Below, one piece after another: positions 1 to 5,592 of a stretch of DNA of 10,814 nucleotides (positions are counted from its first letter, which is position 1; the number at the start of each line of letters is the position of its first letter). The stretch comes from an uncultured Eubacteriales bacterium (GTDB taxonomy: Bacteria; Bacillota; Clostridia; Christensenellales; Borkfalkiaceae). The stretch is taken from positions 1 through 10,814 of the forward strand of contig URHP01000054.1 of NCBI GenBank assembly GCA_900547645.1. Reading direction: 5' to 3'. The translations under genes were made by a program, and so were the position numbers. The notes under the pieces are model-generated. The model made no database searches. It saw only the letters and a list, made by a program, of their open reading frames with translations, and was not told where the DNA came from.

Positions 1-55
1 CGGCATACGAGATGAGCGCTAGTCTCGTGGGCTCGGAGATGTGTATAAGACACAG
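1..55 (+). other. Illumina Nextera i7 adapter and transposon mosaic end (non-genomic)
   Basis: Positions 1-13 read as the tail of the P7 flow-cell oligo (CGGCATACGAGAT), 14-21 as an 8-base index (GAGCGCTA), 22-36 as the Nextera read-2 sequence (GTCTCGTGGGCTCGG), and 37-55 as the Tn5 mosaic end AGATGTGTATAAGAGACAG with one mismatch (C instead of G at 51). The order and spacing are exactly those of a Nextera library molecule. Its index is the reverse complement of TAGCGCTC, which I recall as Nextera XT N723. Genomic sequence therefore begins at about 56. Any start codon called inside this stretch, such as the GTG at 41, is artificial. Confidence 0.97.
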
Positions 56-1576
56 ACCGCAGAGATGCCCGTCTATGCGGACGGCAGTTATGAGGGTACG
101 GATCTTGCCGTGCTGCATGTGCAGAGCGACGCGCTGAAGTCGGACAGCGTTGCTGCGGCGACCTTTGCGGAGCCTGTGCTCGGCGAACAGGCTTACGCCG
201 TCGGCAATGCGGAGGGCGAGGGGATCTCCGTGACGCGGGGCGTCGTGTCCGTGCTCTCGGAAAATATCGTCGTCAGCGGGGCGAACGAACTTTCGTCCAT
301 CTCTTTTGACGCCATCCGTACGGACGCGGCGATCAATCAGGGCAATTCGGGCGGCGGTCTGTTCAATGAGCGCGGCGAGCTTCTCGGCATCGTGACGGCG
401 CGCCGCGAGCAGACCGCGGGCGGCACTTCGGTGGACGGCTTCGGCTACGCCATTTCCGCTTCGGACGCCAATGCCGCGCTGACGGCATTTGGCTGCGCTG
501 CGATCGAAGCGTCAAATGCCGATGCGCCGACGCAGCAGCGTGTCCTGCTCGACCGGGACGCCGCGACGGCACGGGCGGCAAACAGCGTTGTCACCGTCAT
601 GGGAGAGGACGGCGAGGGATCGGGCGTCATCTTCGACCTCGACAAACAGGCGGGGAACGCCTATATCGTCACCAATTATCACGTCGTCTATGCGAGCTCC
701 TCTCCGTCCGGCATCAGCAGGGAGATCGGCATTTATCTCTATGAGGACAGGACGGAATCCGTACCCATCACGGCGACGTATGTCGGCGGCGTGATGGAAG
801 AGGACATCGCCGTGCTTGCCGTCGAAGGCAGCGCGGCGCTTTCGGCAAGTTCCGCCGCGGAAGCGGTCGCCGCGGACTCGGGCTCTCTGACGGTGGGCGA
901 GGACGTGAGCGCCATCGGCAATGCGGGCGGCTACGGGCTTTCCGTTTCGCAGGGCGTCGTCTCCGTGCTCGGTGAATATATCAACGTCGCGTCTTCCGAC
1001 GAATCGCGGACGCTCACGCTGTACGGGATCCGCACGGACGCGACCGTCAATCACGGCAATTCGGGCGGCGGCTTGTTCAACGAGACGGGGGAGCTGGTCG
1101 GCATCGTCAACGCGCGTTCGGAAGAGGACGGCGTCGTTGCCTTCGGCTATGCCATTCCCGCAAACCGCGCGCTGCTCATTGCGCAGAATATCATCGATAA
1201 CGCAGACTATTCGCAGGGGGCGCTGTGCGCGTCCTTCGGCGGGATCTCGGTCATCACATACGCGTCGCACGCCCTGTATCATGAGGAGACGGGCAAGATG
1301 TATCTGGAAGAAAAGATCGTCGTGCGCGGCGTGCCTGACGGCAGCGCGGCGGCAAAAATGGGGCTGGACGTCAACGATACGCTGCTCTCCGTGCGCATCG
1401 AGCGCGGCGGGGAGACGGTGCGCGCGGGCGCGATCACGCGGTCCTGTACGCTGAGCGAACTTATGTTTTCCGTGCGGCTGGGGGATACGGTGTCCCTTCG
1501 CGTTTCGCGCGAAGGGCAGCCCGTGGAGCTTTCCTATACGTTCGGCAGCGTTCGGGACTTTACGGAAATCCTCTGA
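56..1576 (+). CDS. Tandem trypsin-like (HtrA/DegP-type) serine protease with C-terminal PDZ domain, 5'-truncated
   Basis: This is a partial gene: 506 residues are visible and the N-terminus is lost at the adapter junction. Numbering from the first genomic codon (56), the first protease domain (about 1-150) shows the catalytic Asp in TDLAVL (D16) and Ser in GNSGGG (S98); its His part is missing. A second, complete domain (about 175-390) has H209 in TNYHVV, D250 in EEDIAVL and S336 in GNSGGG. A PDZ-like domain follows (about 395-500, with the VRGVPDGSAAAKMGL segment). HtrA proteases are normally exported or membrane-anchored quality-control enzymes with one protease domain; the signal or membrane segment here would lie upstream. 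The duplicated domain is unusual. Both visible domains keep their catalytic residues, so neither is clearly a dead copy. No Rho-independent terminator with a U-tract follows the stop. Substrate and exact role are unknown. Confidence 0.88.
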   Translation, partial: TAEMPVYADGSYEGTDLAVLHVQSDALKSDSVAAATFAEPVLGEQAYAVGNAEGEGISVTRGVVSVLSENIVVSGANELSSISFDAIRTDAAINQGNSGGGLFNERGELLGIVTARREQTAGGTSVDGFGYAISASDANAALTAFGCAAIEASNADAPTQQRVLLDRDAATARAANSVVTVMGEDGEGSGVIFDLDKQAGNAYIVTNYHVVYASSSPSGISREIGIYLYEDRTESVPITATYVGGVMEEDIAVLAVEGSAALSASSAAEAVAADSGSLTVGEDVSAIGNAGGYGLSVSQGVVSVLGEYINVASSDESRTLTLYGIRTDATVNHGNSGGGLFNETGELVGIVNARSEEDGVVAFGYAIPANRALLIAQNIIDNADYSQGALCASFGGISVITYASHALYHEETGKMYLEEKIVVRGVPDGSAAAKMGLDVNDTLLSVRIERGGETVRAGAITRSCTLSELMFSVRLGDTVSLRVSREGQPVELSYTFGSVRDFTEIL

Positions 1577-1638
1577 CCGGATCGTGTCGCCTTTCTTTCC
1601 TTTTGTCATTCAGAGGAGCCGGAGGCGACGCAGGATCC

Positions 1639-1715
1639 CCCTGATCGGGGAATGGCTTACAATGCTTTCCCGCAAAAATACTTCGTCTTTTTGCGGGAAC
1701 CCTTATCGGGGAATG
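1639..1715. repeat. 16-bp near-identical direct repeats flanking a hairpin
   Basis: CCCTGATCGGGGAATG (1639-1654) and CCCTTATCGGGGAATG (1700-1715) match at 15 of 16 positions and bracket the perfect inverted repeat at 1667-1699. The arrangement is that of a small intergenic repeat element. No coding sequence or target-site duplication makes it a recognisable mobile element. Confidence 0.6.
1667..1699. repeat. Perfect 12-bp inverted repeat (hairpin)
   Basis: TTCCCGCAAAAA (1667-1678) and TTTTTGCGGGAA (1688-1699) are perfect complements with a 9-base loop. The A/T run lies inside the stem next to the loop, and no U-tract follows the GC part. It is therefore not a standard intrinsic terminator for the protease gene, although it might slow transcription or protect an RNA 3' end. 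Confidence 0.75.
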
Positions 1716-1775
1716 CTGCGCAAAGGCAATGCACTGTTTCGGCAAAAATTTTTTCAGATCGCCGCAAATTTGTGC

Positions 1776-1804
1776 TTGACAGGATATTTGACTTCGGGTA
1801 TAAT
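1776..1804 (+). promoter_or_regulatory. Consensus sigma-A promoter of the tRNA-Gly unit
   Basis: TTGACA (1776-1781) and TATAAT (1799-1804) are both perfect consensus hexamers with a 17-bp spacer. Transcription should start near 1811, about six bases before the first tRNA-like unit, so both units and the intact tRNA would lie on one transcript. This is the strongest promoter in the window, as expected for a stable RNA. Confidence 0.92.
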
Positions 1805-1816
1805 AGAGAAACAACA

Positions 1817-1952
1817 CGCCTAGCGGTATGGCGTCAGCTTCCCAAGCTGAATCCGGCGGGGGCGGGCGAAAGCCGCCGAGCACCGCAGCGCGGGCGCAGG
1901 CACTCCCGTTTCGGAGTCGAACATTCGAAAATTTCATAACATTCTCATGCAG
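1817..1952 (+). pseudogene. tRNA-Gly(CCC)-like unit 1 with 41-base T-loop insertion
   Basis: The D stem GCC/GGC (1818-1820/1830-1832) and the anticodon stem TCAGC/GCTGA (1834-1838/1846-1850, anticodon CCC at 1841-1843) are intact. The T stem GCGGG/CCCGT (1856-1860/1905-1909) is also kept, but the TTCG of the T loop is replaced by 41 bases (1861-1901). The insert can fold into two hairpins: GGC-G-GGC closed by GAAA (1868-1871) with GCCGCC, and CCGC/GCGG around AGC (1883-1893). There is no acceptor stem: the upstream bases are AACAACA, and GGAGTCGAAC follows TTC at 1910-1912. It therefore cannot be a normal aminoacylated tRNA. It may be a pseudo-tRNA or a structured tRNA-mimic RNA; I cannot tell which. 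Confidence 0.72.
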
Positions 1953-2093
1953 CCGCCTAGCGGTATGGCGTCAGCTTCCCAAGCTGAATCCGGCGGGGGC
2001 GGGCGTAAGCCGCCGAGCACCGCAACGCGGGCGCAGGCACTCCCGTTTCGGAGTCGAACATTCGAAAATTTCATAACATTCTCATGCAGGAAT
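1953..2093 (+). pseudogene. tRNA-Gly(CCC)-like unit 2 with T-loop insertion
   Basis: This is the second copy of the unit, with the same D, anticodon and T stems and the same insertion in the T loop. It differs from unit 1 in the first insert hairpin loop, which is GTAA (2005-2008) instead of GAAA, so the GNRA pattern is kept, and in the second loop, which is AAC (2024-2026) instead of AGC. Upstream it carries GCAG (1949-1952), the first four bases of the intact tRNA acceptor stem. GAAT is missing there and no matching CTGC lies downstream, so the acceptor arm is again absent. A shared tail (about 2050-2089) runs directly into the intact tRNA. Confidence 0.72.
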
Positions 2094-2160
2094 CGCCTAG
2101 CGGTATGGCGTCAGCTTCCCAAGCTGATTCTGGCGGGTTCGACTCCCGTTTCCTGCTCCA
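2086..2160 (+). tRNA. tRNA-Gly (anticodon CCC)
   Basis: A full 75-base cloverleaf can be drawn. The acceptor stem is GCAGGAA/TTCCTGC (2086-2092/2150-2156) and the D stem is GCC/GGC. The anticodon stem is TCAGC/GCTGA with loop TTCCCAA, giving anticodon CCC at 2118-2120. The T arm is GCGGG-TTCGACT-CCCGT, followed by discriminator T and an encoded CCA (2158-2160). CCC reads the glycine codon GGG. U73 is normal for bacterial tRNA-Gly. It is the last element of the transcript that begins near 1811, so RNase P must cut it from a long leader containing the two tRNA-like units. Confidence 0.96.
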
Positions 2161-2164
2161 GATC

Positions 2165-2193
2165 AAGGCGCGGCAGATTGCCGCGCTTTTTTT
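2165..2193 (+). terminator. Rho-independent terminator of the tRNA-Gly unit
   Basis: The perfect 8-bp stem GCGCGGCA/TGCCGCGC (2168-2175/2179-2186) has a 3-base loop and is followed at once by seven T residues (2187-2193). It ends the tRNA transcript just upstream of the next promoter. Confidence 0.95.
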
Positions 2194-2214
2194 GTTCAGA
2201 TGACTGTATAATTC

Positions 2215-2243
2215 TTGCAATATCCGCCTGCCTGTGATATACT
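2215..2243 (+). promoter_or_regulatory. Sigma-A promoter of the lipoprotein operon
   Basis: TTGCAA (2215-2220) and TATACT (2238-2243) are 17 bp apart, with an extended -10 TG at 2235-2236. Predicted transcription starts near 2250, giving a leader of about 65 bases before the first lipoprotein. I see no clear regulatory hairpin in that leader. Confidence 0.8.
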
Positions 2244-2315
2244 GTCAATGGTATGATTTTCCCATAGCAAATCGCGCGGAATTTACGGCGGGTGCCGGGG
2301 AGGAGGATTTGAGAT

Positions 2316-3422
2316 ATGAAGAAATTGAAGTGGACGGCTGCGGTGCTGGTCGCCGTATTTTCCGGTATGCTGTTTTTCGGATGCAGTCAGGGAAGCCTGT
2401 ATACCCTGACCTATAACGCTCTGACGTGGGATACCGTGATCGGCGAGGAAGGTTATAAAATTTACGACGGTGAGACGCTGCTTGTCGATACCGCAGACAA
2501 CGCCTGCCTTCTGAGACTTGCGCCGGGGAATCATACGATCGCCCTGCATTCCTACGGAAAGGGCAGAAGCATGAAATTTGCCGAATTTTCCTATTTCGTG
2601 CCCGAACTCAGCGAAAAGACTTATACTTCCGCAGAGCAGTTCGAAGCAGAGCAGACCTCCGACGAAAGTTACTTTTCCGCTGCCCAGCACCTTATCATAG
2701 ATTACCGCGGTACGGACGTGGTCCGCGACGCCTTTACAAAGGCGATCAATCTTACCTCATCGGTGAAAAAGGTGAGCATCCTTGCCGATAAGCGCACCAC
2801 GGTAAACGCGAATTTCGTCATTCAAAAACGTCAGTCGGATATTGAGTTCGAACTCGAAAATATTATCCTTCAGGGCAATACGGACGTTGAAAACACGATC
2901 GCATACGGCGAGGAGGCGTCCGATTCGGAAGGAAGCATTGTTATTAAGCTGTTCGGCAGCTATAACGCGATCTATTGCGGCTATCTGCCGCCCTCCGGTG
3001 CAGACGGGGAAAATTCCGCTTTGTTCCAGCACGGCGGGACCGGCGGCGCGGGCGGTGACGGCGGAAGCGCCGTCAGAGGAAATTCCGTCTGTATCATCAG
3101 CGAGGGCGATGCGGTTTTTGCCGGCGGGAACGGCGGAAACGGCGGCAAGGGCGGAAACGCAAGCGGGCTGAACTGCGTCGGCAGCGGCGGAAGGGGCGGA
3201 AACGGCGGCGACGCCATAAAGGCGGACAAGGTGCAGCTTTTTATGCTGAACGGGACATTCGCGGCAACGGGCGGCAAGGGCGGCGCGGGCGGCAAGCGCG
3301 GCGACACCTACAACGGCGGACTGATCAACAACAGGACGGACGGCGCGGACGGCGCGAACGGTGCGGGCACTGCCGCCGATGAGAAAATTGCCTTAAGAGG
3401 AAGTTTTGAGGAGGAACAATGA
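2316..3422 (+). CDS. Glycine-rich surface lipoprotein A
   Basis: This 368-residue protein begins with a lipoprotein signal peptide: basic MKKLK, a hydrophobic stretch to F21, and a lipobox ending in FFGC with the lipidated Cys at 23. Export and anchoring on the outer face of the membrane are inferred. Residues about 28-95 resemble a fibronectin type III-like beta sandwich, followed by a beta-strand-rich middle (about 110-225). From about 240 the chain is dominated by GGxGGxGG runs, interrupted by short beta-strand segments such as NSVCIIS and VQLFML, suggesting a glycine-ridge or beta-helix fold. The start is supported by GGAGGA at 2299-2304, 11 bases upstream. Its TGA overlaps the ATG of its paralogue by four bases, so the two are translationally coupled. 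I do not recognise a named family; adhesion, matrix or cell-wall contact are only guesses. Confidence 0.85.
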   Translation: MKKLKWTAAVLVAVFSGMLFFGCSQGSLYTLTYNALTWDTVIGEEGYKIYDGETLLVDTADNACLLRLAPGNHTIALHSYGKGRSMKFAEFSYFVPELSEKTYTSAEQFEAEQTSDESYFSAAQHLIIDYRGTDVVRDAFTKAINLTSSVKKVSILADKRTTVNANFVIQKRQSDIEFELENIILQGNTDVENTIAYGEEASDSEGSIVIKLFGSYNAIYCGYLPPSGADGENSALFQHGGTGGAGGDGGSAVRGNSVCIISEGDAVFAGGNGGNGGKGGNASGLNCVGSGGRGGNGGDAIKADKVQLFMLNGTFAATGGKGGAGGKRGDTYNGGLINNRTDGADGANGAGTAADEKIALRGSFEEEQ

Positions 3423-4645
3423 AAAAATCGGTCAGAGGTTTCCTTTGTGCGCTGATGGCGGCCGCCGTTTGCATCGCGGCGTCGGGGTGTGACAATCCTT
3501 TCGATCAGCGGGAGCAGCTGGACGCGCCGGAATGCATCCTGCTGGATGATTTTGTATATTGGGAGCAGGTTGCGGGCGCGGACGGGTATGTCGTCTCCGT
3601 GAACGGCGAGGAGATGCCCGTTCAGACCGAAAGGGGGTACAGGCTGGATAAATCCGCGGACGCCGAAGTCAAGGTCAAAGCGGTTGCGGCGGAGGACAGC
3701 AAGGGGTTTCAGGATTCGGATTTTACGGTATCGCTGTTCCGTCGGGCAGATCCTGCCGAGCTTACGGAAATGACCGACACAGATATCTATAATCTGGCGC
3801 AGAACGGCGATCCTTCGGTAACGCTTGAAACGAAGGATACGTATAACAAGCGCTATACGGTCAGGCTTGCCGAAAGCAGCCGCGGATATTTTTTGGACGT
3901 CAGCGCCGCGACGCAGTTAAGCGAGTTCAAATTCATTGTGCCGCCGGCGGTCGGGCTGATCAGAATTTATACGTATGCTTCCTCCCAAAAGGTGAGCTTT
4001 GAGATCGAGCAGAGAACGGACGCGATCATTTTCGAATTCCGGGGAGCCAATATCGTCGGAGTCGATGATCACGATGCGATTTATACGCAGTCGGACATCG
4101 AACTCCCCGGCGTGGCGGAGGTAGCGATCCGTTCGCTGTACATGGACATGACGGGGCTGGAGGACGAGAAGGTACAAATCGAAAATTCGATTACCGGCGG
4201 GAACAATACCGTCCACGGGAAAGCGGCTGAAGGGTATTCGTCCACAGGCTTCGGACTGACCGGCGGGGACGGCGGAAAGGGCTATTGCGGCGTCCGTGCG
4301 CCGCGCGTGGTATTCTGCGGAGAAGAGGGCTTTTCCGCGTATGGCGGCCGCGGGAGCAACGGCGGACGGGGAGGAGAAGCCAAGAAAAATTTTTTGGGAT
4401 GGTATAAAAACGAAGGGGGTCACGGCGGGGACGGCGGAAACGGCGGCGACGGAATATCCGCGAATGCGGTTTACGTCAATATTTCGTCCGGGAAACCCCT
4501 GGCGGCAGGCGGCGGCACGGGCGGCTATAAGGGCGAGAAAGGCAGCGGGTTTAACGATTTGGGCAATAACAACGCTTCCGACGGCAGAAGGGGAACGGCC
4601 GTGACGGGCGAACAGATCGTGATTTCGGGCAGCGTGCAGGCGTGA
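3419..4645 (+). CDS. Glycine-rich surface lipoprotein B (paralogue of A)
   Basis: This 408-residue protein is a second lipoprotein with a signal peptide and an ASGC lipobox (Cys24). Residues about 34-108 look like a fibronectin type III-like domain (WEQVAGADGYVVSVNG is the typical strand pattern). A beta-rich central region (about 125-265) follows, then glycine-rich segments from about 268 to 395 with GGDGG, GGRGG and GGHGGDGGNGG runs. It ends in a short strand (QIVISGSV) comparable to the KIALRGSF end of protein A. Architecture and order of parts match protein A, but sequence identity is low by eye, so the pair are diverged paralogues. GAGGAGG at 3408-3414, four bases before the ATG, sets the start. 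A terminator follows at 4673-4707. Function is unknown; a role as a partner of A at the cell surface is inferred from the overlap. Confidence 0.86.
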   Translation: MKKSVRGFLCALMAAAVCIAASGCDNPFDQREQLDAPECILLDDFVYWEQVAGADGYVVSVNGEEMPVQTERGYRLDKSADAEVKVKAVAAEDSKGFQDSDFTVSLFRRADPAELTEMTDTDIYNLAQNGDPSVTLETKDTYNKRYTVRLAESSRGYFLDVSAATQLSEFKFIVPPAVGLIRIYTYASSQKVSFEIEQRTDAIIFEFRGANIVGVDDHDAIYTQSDIELPGVAEVAIRSLYMDMTGLEDEKVQIENSITGGNNTVHGKAAEGYSSTGFGLTGGDGGKGYCGVRAPRVVFCGEEGFSAYGGRGSNGGRGGEAKKNFLGWYKNEGGHGGDGGNGGDGISANAVYVNISSGKPLAAGGGTGGYKGEKGSGFNDLGNNNASDGRRGTAVTGEQIVISGSVQA

Positions 4646-4672
4646 CCGGACAAAACGTGAAATGACATGGCA

Positions 4673-4707
4673 AAGGACTGCGGGATCGTTCTTCCCGCGG
4701 TCCTTTT
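4673..4707 (+). terminator. Terminator of the lipoprotein operon
   Basis: A 13-bp stem pairs 4673-4685 (AAGGACTGCGGGA) with 4693-4705 (TCCCGCGGTCCTT), with a single T.G wobble and a 7-base loop. The 3' arm runs into TTTT (4704-4707). It lies 28 bases after the stop codon of lipoprotein B. Confidence 0.88.
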
Positions 4708-4724
4708 CTGATTATGCAAACAAG

Positions 4725-4753
4725 TTGCCAAGTTCGCCGTTTTATGGTATACT
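4725..4753 (+). promoter_or_regulatory. Promoter of the metallophosphoesterase, predicted leaderless
   Basis: TTGCCA (4725-4730) and TATACT (4748-4753) are separated by 17 bp. Only seven bases lie between the -10 box and the ATG at 4761, so the predicted transcription start falls on, or one base before, the A of the start codon. No Shine-Dalgarno sequence is present, which fits a leaderless mRNA. Confidence 0.72.
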
Positions 4754-4760
4754 TTTCCGC

Positions 4761-5456
4761 ATGAAAGTGTTTGCGATCAGCGATCTGCACCTTTCCGGGC
4801 TCAAGGAAAAGCCGATGGATATTTTCGGCGAAGTCTGGGAAGGGCACTTCGAAAAAATTACCGCGGACTGGAACGCGAAGGTCGCACCCGAGGACATCGT
4901 CCTCATCGGCGGCGACACCTCCTGGGGGATGAAGCCGGAGGAGGGGATGTACGATATTGCCCGCCTTGCGCCGCTTCCCGGGAAAAAGGTCTTTATCCGC
5001 GGCAATCACGACTATTGGTGGAACGGGATCACGCGCGTCCGCGCCGCCGCGCCCGATGAAAGTTTCTTTTTTCTGCAGAACGACTGCGTCAGGCTCGGCG
5101 AATACGTGATCGCCGGCTCGCGCGGCTGGTCCTGTCCCGGCAGTCCCGACTTCACCGAGCACGACGAACGGCTGTATCTGCGCGAAGCGGAGCGCTTCCG
5201 TCTCGCCTTTCAGGAGGTGAAAAAGGTGCGCGCGGAGGGGGATAAGCTCATTGCGCTCATCCATTATCCTCCCTTCAGCGTCAAGCGGGAGGAGACACTC
5301 TTTACCCGCCTGTTCGAGGAAAACGGCGTAGACAAGGCGGTGTTCGGGCATCTGCACGGCAGCGGATATTTCCCGCTGAAGTGTGAACGGGGCGGGATCG
5401 AGTACTTTCTGACTTCCTGCGATAAGGTGAATTTCCGTCTCACGCAAATTTTCTGA
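4761..5456 (+). CDS. Calcineurin-like metallophosphoesterase (predicted phosphohydrolase, COG1768-like)
   Basis: This 231-residue cytosolic protein shows the complete metallophosphoesterase metal-site set: D8-x-H10 (SDLH), D52 (GGDTSW), N82-H83-D84 (GNHDYWW), H168 (IHYPPF) and H197/H199 (GHLHG). These bind the di-metal centre used to hydrolyse phosphoesters; the substrate is unknown. The GGDTSWGMK and RGNHDYWW pattern is that of the COG1768-type phosphohydrolases, which have about this length. The start at 4761 places SDLH near the N-terminus, as usual. The in-frame extension upstream to 4662 would run through the terminator and promoter, so it is rejected. The gene stands alone between its own promoter and that of the pyr operon, and no terminator hairpin is evident after it. 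Confidence 0.88.
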   Translation: MKVFAISDLHLSGLKEKPMDIFGEVWEGHFEKITADWNAKVAPEDIVLIGGDTSWGMKPEEGMYDIARLAPLPGKKVFIRGNHDYWWNGITRVRAAAPDESFFFLQNDCVRLGEYVIAGSRGWSCPGSPDFTEHDERLYLREAERFRLAFQEVKKVRAEGDKLIALIHYPPFSVKREETLFTRLFEENGVDKAVFGHLHGSGYFPLKCERGGIEYFLTSCDKVNFRLTQIF

Positions 5457-5473
5457 GATTTTCTTCCAAACCC

Positions 5474-5502
5474 TTTACATTTGCATGCGTTCATGCTATA
5501 AT
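5474..5502 (+). promoter_or_regulatory. Sigma-A promoter of the pyr operon
   Basis: TTTACA (5474-5479) and TATAAT (5497-5502) are 17 bp apart. Transcription should begin near 5509, which leaves about 118 bases of leader before pyrR, enough for the attenuator described below. Confidence 0.87.
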
Positions 5503-5514
5503 ATCCGCGTAAAC

Positions 5515-5592
5515 GGTTCTTTAAGAGCGGCACCGTGATGCCGACAAGACGCTCGTTTCGCTTACGATCAGGAGACAAACGGTCTTGCGGCA
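5515..5592 (+). promoter_or_regulatory. PyrR-binding anti-antiterminator and antiterminator
   Basis: The hairpin CGGCA/TGCCG (5528-5532/5539-5543) carries the hexaloop CCGTGA, which fits the CNGNGA loop of known PyrR binding sites, followed by GACAAGAC as the 3' side. The same TGCCG and CAAGAC (5545-5550), plus CGTTT (5554-5558), can instead pair with AAACG, GTCTTG and CGGCA at 5577-5592, forming a long antiterminator with a bulged A and a 3-base bulge. That antiterminator uses the left arm of the terminator at 5579-5607, so the folds exclude each other. Known logic in Bacillus: UMP-bound PyrR stabilises the first hairpin and lets the terminator form. The folds are drawn by eye. Confidence 0.82.

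Larger units (their letters stand above)
1577..1775. other. Non-coding interval with inverted and direct repeats
   Basis: I see no credible gene here; the small open frames lack ribosome sites and family features. An imperfect 9-bp inverted repeat joins 1584-1592 and 1623-1631. The stretch from about 1604 (GTCATTCAGAGGAGCC, continuing to CAGGATCCCC at 1631-1640) resembles the dispersed GTCATTC...AGGATCC-type intergenic repeats that I recall from gut Bacillota genomes, which is a recollection rather than a search result. The following hairpin and direct repeats are listed separately. Confidence 0.55.
1817..2093 (+). repeat. Tandem repeat of two tRNA-Gly-derived units
   Basis: Two head-to-tail units (1817-1953 and 1954-2093; periods 137 and 140 bases) precede the intact tRNA-Gly. 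The first 34 bases of each (D arm plus anticodon arm with loop TTCCCAA) are identical to the corresponding part of the intact tRNA. Over 136 aligned bases the units differ only at 1869/2006 (A/T) and 1888/2025 (G/A). Each unit ends in CATGCAG, and the intact tRNA begins within the second of these (GCAG, 2086-2089). This looks like recent tandem duplication or homogenisation. Confidence 0.9.

Noticed and set aside
41..55. GTG start codon for the protease
   Set aside because: It lies inside the Tn5 mosaic end of the sequencing adapter, not in genomic DNA.
512..1609. Long antisense open frame (365 codons) over the protease gene
   Set aside because: GC-rich shadow frame with arginine/histidine-heavy sequence; the plus strand has clear protease motifs.
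1667..1699. Intrinsic terminator for the protease gene
   Set aside because: The T run lies within the stem next to the loop and no U-tract follows the GC part, so it is listed only as an inverted repeat.
1817..2093. CRISPR array or T-box riboswitch
   Set aside because: There are only two long units with no unique spacers and no cas genes. No T-box motif (UGGNACCGCG) or glycine-related gene follows; the downstream element is a tRNA with its own terminator.
1652..2237. Short open frames encoding a repeated peptide (LAVWRQLPKLNPAGAG...)
   Set aside because: They are translations of the tRNA-like units and the tRNA itself; the repeat in the peptide simply mirrors the RNA repeat, and there is no ribosome site.
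4662..4760. Upstream in-frame start for the metallophosphoesterase
   Set aside because: The extension would cross the terminator hairpin and the promoter; the start at 4761 places the SDLH motif where the family has it.
4744..4764. Six-codon upstream frame (ATG at 4744) overlapping the phosphoesterase start
   Set aside because: It contains the -10 box and should lie upstream of the transcription start, so it is unlikely to be transcribed.
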